From positions 1 through 8,575 of the forward strand of contig JAGQYZ010000087.1 in NCBI GenBank assembly GCA_020435865.1: a stretch of 8,575 bases of DNA, in the 5' to 3' direction. Every line of letters begins with the position of its first letter. Position 1 is the first letter of the stretch. Shown one piece after another: positions 6,265-8,575 of the stretch. Made by a program: the position numbers and the translations under genes. The notes below the pieces were generated by a model, which saw only the letters and a program-made list of their open reading frames with translations, made no database searches and was not told where the DNA came from. The DNA comes from Aequorivita sp. Lineage in GTDB: Bacteria > Bacteroidota > Bacteroidia > Flavobacteriales > Flavobacteriaceae.

Positions 6265-7115
6265 AAAATTTTTTAATTGGTGGTGTGCCGGAACATTTCA
6301 ATTTGCCTTGGTACATAGCCTTGCGCGATAAAGAATTTCAAAAAGAAGGAATCAATCTTCGCTGGAAGGATTATCCGGGTGGCACTGGACAAATGGTCCG
6401 TGCCTTGCGGGATAAAGAAATTGATATGGCTGTTATCCTTACGGAAGGAATGGTGCGTGATATTATAAACGGTAACGATTCCAAAATTGTCCAGGTTTTT
6501 GTAAAATCTCCTTTGCTTTGGGGTATTCACGTAGCCAAGGCTTCGACCTATGAAACTGTAGCAGATTTAAAAGGAACTGATGCAGCAATTAGTCGTTTCG
6601 GTTCCGGATCACATTTAATGGCTTTTGTAAACGCAGAAAATAATGAATGGGATTTAAAAAATGACTTGAATTTTAAAGTGATAAAAGACTTAGAGGGAGC
6701 TTTAGAAGGACTTCCCAAAGGAGAGGGCGATTACTTTATGTGGGAAAAATTTATGACCAAACCCTACGTAGACAATGGCACCTTCCGCTTGGTGGGAGAA
6801 TCTCCTACCCCCTGGCCCAGCTTTGTTATTGCTGTACGCAATGATGTTTTGGAAAACGAATCGGAGTCTATAAAATCTATTCTAAAGGTAATTAATGGTA
6901 TAACGGAAAATTTCAAGAACCTGGAAGATATTGATGAAATGATTGCGAAACGCTACGGCCAAAAAATAGAAGACGTACGCGAATGGCTTTCCCTTACCGA
7001 ATGGAGCAATAGACAATTAACTTCTAAAGAACTAAAAAATATTCAGCAAAAGCTTATTGAACTGAATTTAATTGAAAATAAAATTAAGGAAACCAGCATC
7101 TTACATAATTTCTAA
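6261..7115 (+). CDS. Cytoplasmic substrate-binding-fold protein (NMT1/THI5-like, Ca3427-type)
   Basis: This 284-aa protein has the sequence pattern of type 2 periplasmic binding proteins: a first strand MKNFLIGGVPEHFNLPWYIA (1-20), then KEFQKEGINLRWKDYPGGTG (24-43), matching the 'YFKEEGLDVE..GGTG' pattern of NMT1-like proteins; LRDKEIDMAVILTEG (49-63); ADLKGTDAAISRFGSGSHLM (101-120) at the domain hinge; and a C-terminal helical region. It has no signal peptide or lipobox, so it should stay in the cytoplasm, and no ABC permease or ATPase gene is nearby. It contains no cysteine, so it lacks the cysteine motif of THI5 pyrimidine synthase. It best resembles, from memory, the Candida albicans Ca3427-like group, whose function is unknown. 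The start codon overlaps the phosphorylase stop by 4 bp, which strongly suggests translational coupling and a shared role. It could be an enzyme using this fold rather than a transporter part. Confidence 0.8.
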   Translation: MKNFLIGGVPEHFNLPWYIALRDKEFQKEGINLRWKDYPGGTGQMVRALRDKEIDMAVILTEGMVRDIINGNDSKIVQVFVKSPLLWGIHVAKASTYETVADLKGTDAAISRFGSGSHLMAFVNAENNEWDLKNDLNFKVIKDLEGALEGLPKGEGDYFMWEKFMTKPYVDNGTFRLVGESPTPWPSFVIAVRNDVLENESESIKSILKVINGITENFKNLEDIDEMIAKRYGQKIEDVREWLSLTEWSNRQLTSKELKNIQQKLIELNLIENKIKETSILHNF

Positions 7116-7133
7116 AAAAAATCTTAATATTTA

Positions 7134-7161
7134 CGCAACCCCGTGGCGCAACCTGCATCTT
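7134..7161 (+). promoter_or_regulatory. Candidate alternative-sigma promoter: CGCAACC direct repeat and GCATCTT
   Basis: CGCAACC occurs twice (7134-7140 and 7147-7153), 13 bp apart, followed by GCATCTT (7155-7161), in an otherwise AT-rich gap before the 35-aa gene. No TAnnTTTG is present there. GCAACC followed about 14 bp later by GCATCT resembles sequences I recall upstream of flavobacterial ECF sigma factor genes, but the spacing is short of the usual 16-17 bp. Treat it as a lead, not a proven promoter. Confidence 0.35.
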
Positions 7162-7182
7162 GTTATTATAAAACCAAGTATT

Positions 7183-7290
7183 ATGACTACTTTTTTAATC
7201 GTTTTGGGGGCGTTGTTAGTCACAAATTTCTTGCTATTGCAGTTTAGCTGCAACGACGCTACAGAGCCCGAAGTACCAGAAGAAGAATAG
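7183..7290 (+). CDS. Small hydrophobic membrane peptide, 35 aa, function unknown
   Basis: From ATG at 7183 the product is 35 aa. Residues 3-22 form one hydrophobic segment (FLIVLGALLVTNFLLLQF), followed by SCN and an acidic tail rich in D, E and P (DATEPEVPEEE). The SC at 22-23 looks like a lipoprotein cleavage site, but Q and F at -3 and -2 do not fit a lipobox well and no basic residue precedes the helix, so a membrane-anchored peptide is as likely. The frame is open further upstream to 7072, but that would overlap the end of the previous gene. Support for a real gene comes from its composition, its own upstream motif (7134-7161), and a strong terminator whose stem includes the stop codon. 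I do not recognise the family. Confidence 0.6.
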   Translation: MTTFLIVLGALLVTNFLLLQFSCNDATEPEVPEEE

Positions 7291-7322
7291 AAAATTTCTC
7301 CCCCGTTTCTATTCTGTTTTTT
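7284..7322 (+). terminator. Rho-independent terminator overlapping the stop codon of the 35-aa gene
   Basis: AGAATAGAAA (7284-7293) pairs perfectly with TTTCTATTCT (7306-7315) around a 12-base C-rich loop, followed by G and six T (7317-7322). The TAG stop at 7288-7290 lies inside the left arm. There is no T run on the minus-strand side, so it acts mainly on the plus-strand operon, in the 44-bp gap before the convergent ung gene. Confidence 0.85.
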
Positions 7323-7334
7323 AGCTTGCGAAAA

Positions 7335-8000
7335 TTACCATTCAATTGGTTTTTCTCCTTTTTTCTTTAAATATTCATTTGTTTTACTGAAGTGTTTGTT
7401 ACCAAACCAATAGCCTCTATTTGCGGCCAATGGCGAAGGATGTCCGCTGGTCAGCACTAAATGCTTTGAAGTATCAACCTTTGCCCCTTTCTTTTTAGCA
7501 GGTCCGCCCCAAAGCATAAAAACCAATCCTTCCCGTTCCTTTGATAGCTTTTCTATTACGGTATCAGTAAACTGTTCCCATCCTTTATTTTGATGACTTC
7601 CCGCTTGGTGTGCTCTAACAGTCAAGGTTGCGTTTAAAAGTAAAACCCCTTGACCTGCCCAACGCTCCAAATTTCCATTGCTTGGTATTGGTGTGCCAAT
7701 ATCAGTTCTTATTTCTTCAAAAATATTTTTTAGTGAAGGCGGAGCGGCTACATTTTCACCTACTGAAAAACAAAGGCCATGTGCCTGCCCCGGTCCGTGA
7801 TAGGGGTCCTGCCCTATTATTACAACTTTTACTTTTTGAAATGGAGTATGGTCAAAAGCCGAAAAAATCTGCTTTCCAGGTGGAAAGCATTTAGTTGAAC
7901 TGTATTCAGATTTTACAAATTCTACCAAATTCTTAAAGTAAGGTTTTTCAAATTCCTCCTTTAAAATAGCCTTCCAACCTGGCTCGATTGTTACCTGCAT
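7335..8000 (-). CDS. ung: Uracil-DNA glycosylase, family 1
   Basis: This 221-aa enzyme removes uracil from DNA after cytosine deamination or dUTP misincorporation, starting base excision repair. All family 1 motifs are present: the water-activating loop GQDPYHG (63-69) with catalytic D65; F78 in LCFSV, which stacks on uracil; N123 in LLNATLTV, which reads the uracil edge; and the DNA-intercalation loop HPSPLAANRG (187-196) with catalytic H187 and leucine L191. Length and ends match bacterial Ung (about 220-230 aa). The start at 8000 gives MQVTIEPGWK, the usual N-terminal pattern before the EFEKPYF segment (16-22). It is convergent with the 35-aa gene and divergent from mutS2, only 39 bp from that gene's proposed start, so its promoter must lie within or against the mutS2 5' end. 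Confidence 0.97.
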   Translation of the reverse strand: MQVTIEPGWKAILKEEFEKPYFKNLVEFVKSEYSSTKCFPPGKQIFSAFDHTPFQKVKVVIIGQDPYHGPGQAHGLCFSVGENVAAPPSLKNIFEEIRTDIGTPIPSNGNLERWAGQGVLLLNATLTVRAHQAGSHQNKGWEQFTDTVIEKLSKEREGLVFMLWGGPAKKKGAKVDTSKHLVLTSGHPSPLAANRGYWFGNKHFSKTNEYLKKKGEKPIEW

Positions 8001-8014
8001 TATTGTTACTTTTG
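7988..8014 (+). promoter_or_regulatory. Promoter of mutS2 (TTG-N16-TACTTTTG)
   Basis: TACTTTTG at 8007-8014 matches TAnnTTTG exactly, and TTG at 7988-7990 is 16 bp upstream, close to the Bacteroidota -33 spacing. The upstream half lies within the first codons of ung on the other strand. A transcription start near 8020 would put the ATG at 8016 outside the transcript and makes ATG 8040 the usable start of mutS2. Confidence 0.6.
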
Positions 8015-8039
8015 TATGATTGCTGAAAAAGTAAAATTA

Positions 8040-8575
8040 ATGGAAATAAAACGGAAAGCCCGTATTGATAGTAAAACTTTAGAAGACCTGGAATTTCCTT
8101 CCGTTTTGCGGCAAGTTGCGGAATTTTGTGTAACTGAACCGGGGAAGGAAGCAGTATTATCAATAACTCCTTTTCAGGACTTTGATGAAATTGAGCCAGA
8201 ATTACAGCGTGTAAAAGAATTTACAGCTTCATTTGATGGTGATAACCGAATTCCAAACCACGGTTTTGACCCTGTTTTTCGAGAACTGCGTTTGCTTGAA
8301 ATTGAAAATAGCAGTTTGGAAATTTCGGGTTTCCGAAAGATTCTTTCTATTTCTGAAACTACTAGAATACTTCTAAAATTCTTTAAAAAATATGAGGAAT
8401 TCTATGTTCACCTCAATTCCTTTTCGGAAGAGGTAAATTACACTTCAATCATTTCCGAAGAAATAAACAAGCGCATAGACAAATACGGCGAAATAAAAGA
8501 TGAAGCATCCGCAGAACTGGGAGCTATCCGTCGGCGTTTGAATGTGGTAAAGGGTAAAATCAATTCCTCTTTTAC
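8040..8575 (+). CDS. mutS2: MutS2 family protein (partial, C-terminus outside window)
   Basis: The first 178 codons are present and the frame is open to the window end. The start is placed at ATG 8040 (MEIKRKARIDSKTLEDLEF), since the ATG at 8016 lies almost on the -7 box; the longer form would add 8 residues. KTLEDLEFPSVLRQVAEFC (12-30) is the conserved MutS2 opening, followed by TEPGKEAVLSITPF and a helical core region with a long charged helix, EEINKRIDKYGEIKDEASAE (141-160), leading to LGAIRRRL. The ATPase, clamp and Smr nuclease parts would follow outside the window. MutS2 acts on branched DNA (suppressing recombination) in some bacteria and on collided ribosomes in others. It is divergent from ung, another DNA-repair gene, which may be coincidental. 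Confidence 0.9.
   Translation, partial: MEIKRKARIDSKTLEDLEFPSVLRQVAEFCVTEPGKEAVLSITPFQDFDEIEPELQRVKEFTASFDGDNRIPNHGFDPVFRELRLLEIENSSLEISGFRKILSISETTRILLKFFKKYEEFYVHLNSFSEEVNYTSIISEEINKRIDKYGEIKDEASAELGAIRRRLNVVKGKINSSF

Noticed and set aside
6261..7115. MqnA or MqnD of futalosine menaquinone synthesis
   Set aside because: Their characteristic N-terminal sequences are not seen, and Flavobacteriaceae are known to use the classical menaquinone route.
7116..7182. Coding start at 7072 for the small membrane gene
   Set aside because: It would overlap the preceding gene by 44 bp and add a charged stretch without any recognisable feature; the ATG at 7183 sits directly before the hydrophobic helix.

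Overview
The window looks like chromosomal DNA from an AT-rich member of the Bacteroidota, most likely Flavobacteriaceae. The evidence is fourfold: the protein repertoire (fused branched-chain 2-oxoacid dehydrogenase E1 alpha/beta, glycine-zipper OmpA lipoprotein, eIF1/SUI1-like factor, MutS2), lipoprotein signals ending in SC, the absence of purine-rich Shine-Dalgarno sites, and several exact copies of the Bacteroidota promoter -7 element TAnnTTTG just upstream of genes. No mobile element, phage gene, CRISPR array, tRNA or rRNA was found.

Layout. At 1-377 (minus) is the N-terminal part of an FAD-dependent oxidoreductase. At 451-1845 (minus) is a compact cell-envelope operon read in the order DUF1328/YtjA-type two-helix membrane protein (53 aa), lipocalin-like lipoprotein, glycine-zipper/OmpA lipoprotein; it ends at a strong hairpin terminator (393-429). 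At 1943-3949 (minus) is a single-chain E1 alpha/beta of a branched-chain 2-oxoacid dehydrogenase. A 124 bp divergent intergenic region with a TAnnTTTG box on each strand separates it from a plus-strand gene train (4074-7290): an isopenicillin-N-synthase-type Fe(II)/2OG oxygenase, an eIF1/SUI1-like factor that appears to start at TTG inside a heptad repeat, a uridine-phosphorylase-like enzyme, a cytoplasmic periplasmic-binding-protein-fold protein overlapping it by 4 bp, and a 35-aa membrane peptide whose stop codon lies in the terminator stem. At 7335-8000 (minus) is uracil-DNA glycosylase (ung). From 8040 (plus) the 5' part of mutS2 runs off the window.

How the genes fit together. Most are housekeeping or envelope genes. 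The least understood unit is the 4074-7290 train, above all the tight pair of a nucleoside phosphorylase and a cysteine-free, signal-less NMT1/THI5-like fold protein. That pair suggests a cytosolic nucleobase or pyrimidine-related function that the sequence alone does not define. The mutS2 promoter lies against the ung start codon, and a promoter-like box lies in the loop of the terminator upstream of the FAD gene; both show very compact regulatory packing. I see no clear evidence of a wholly new defence or mobile system here.
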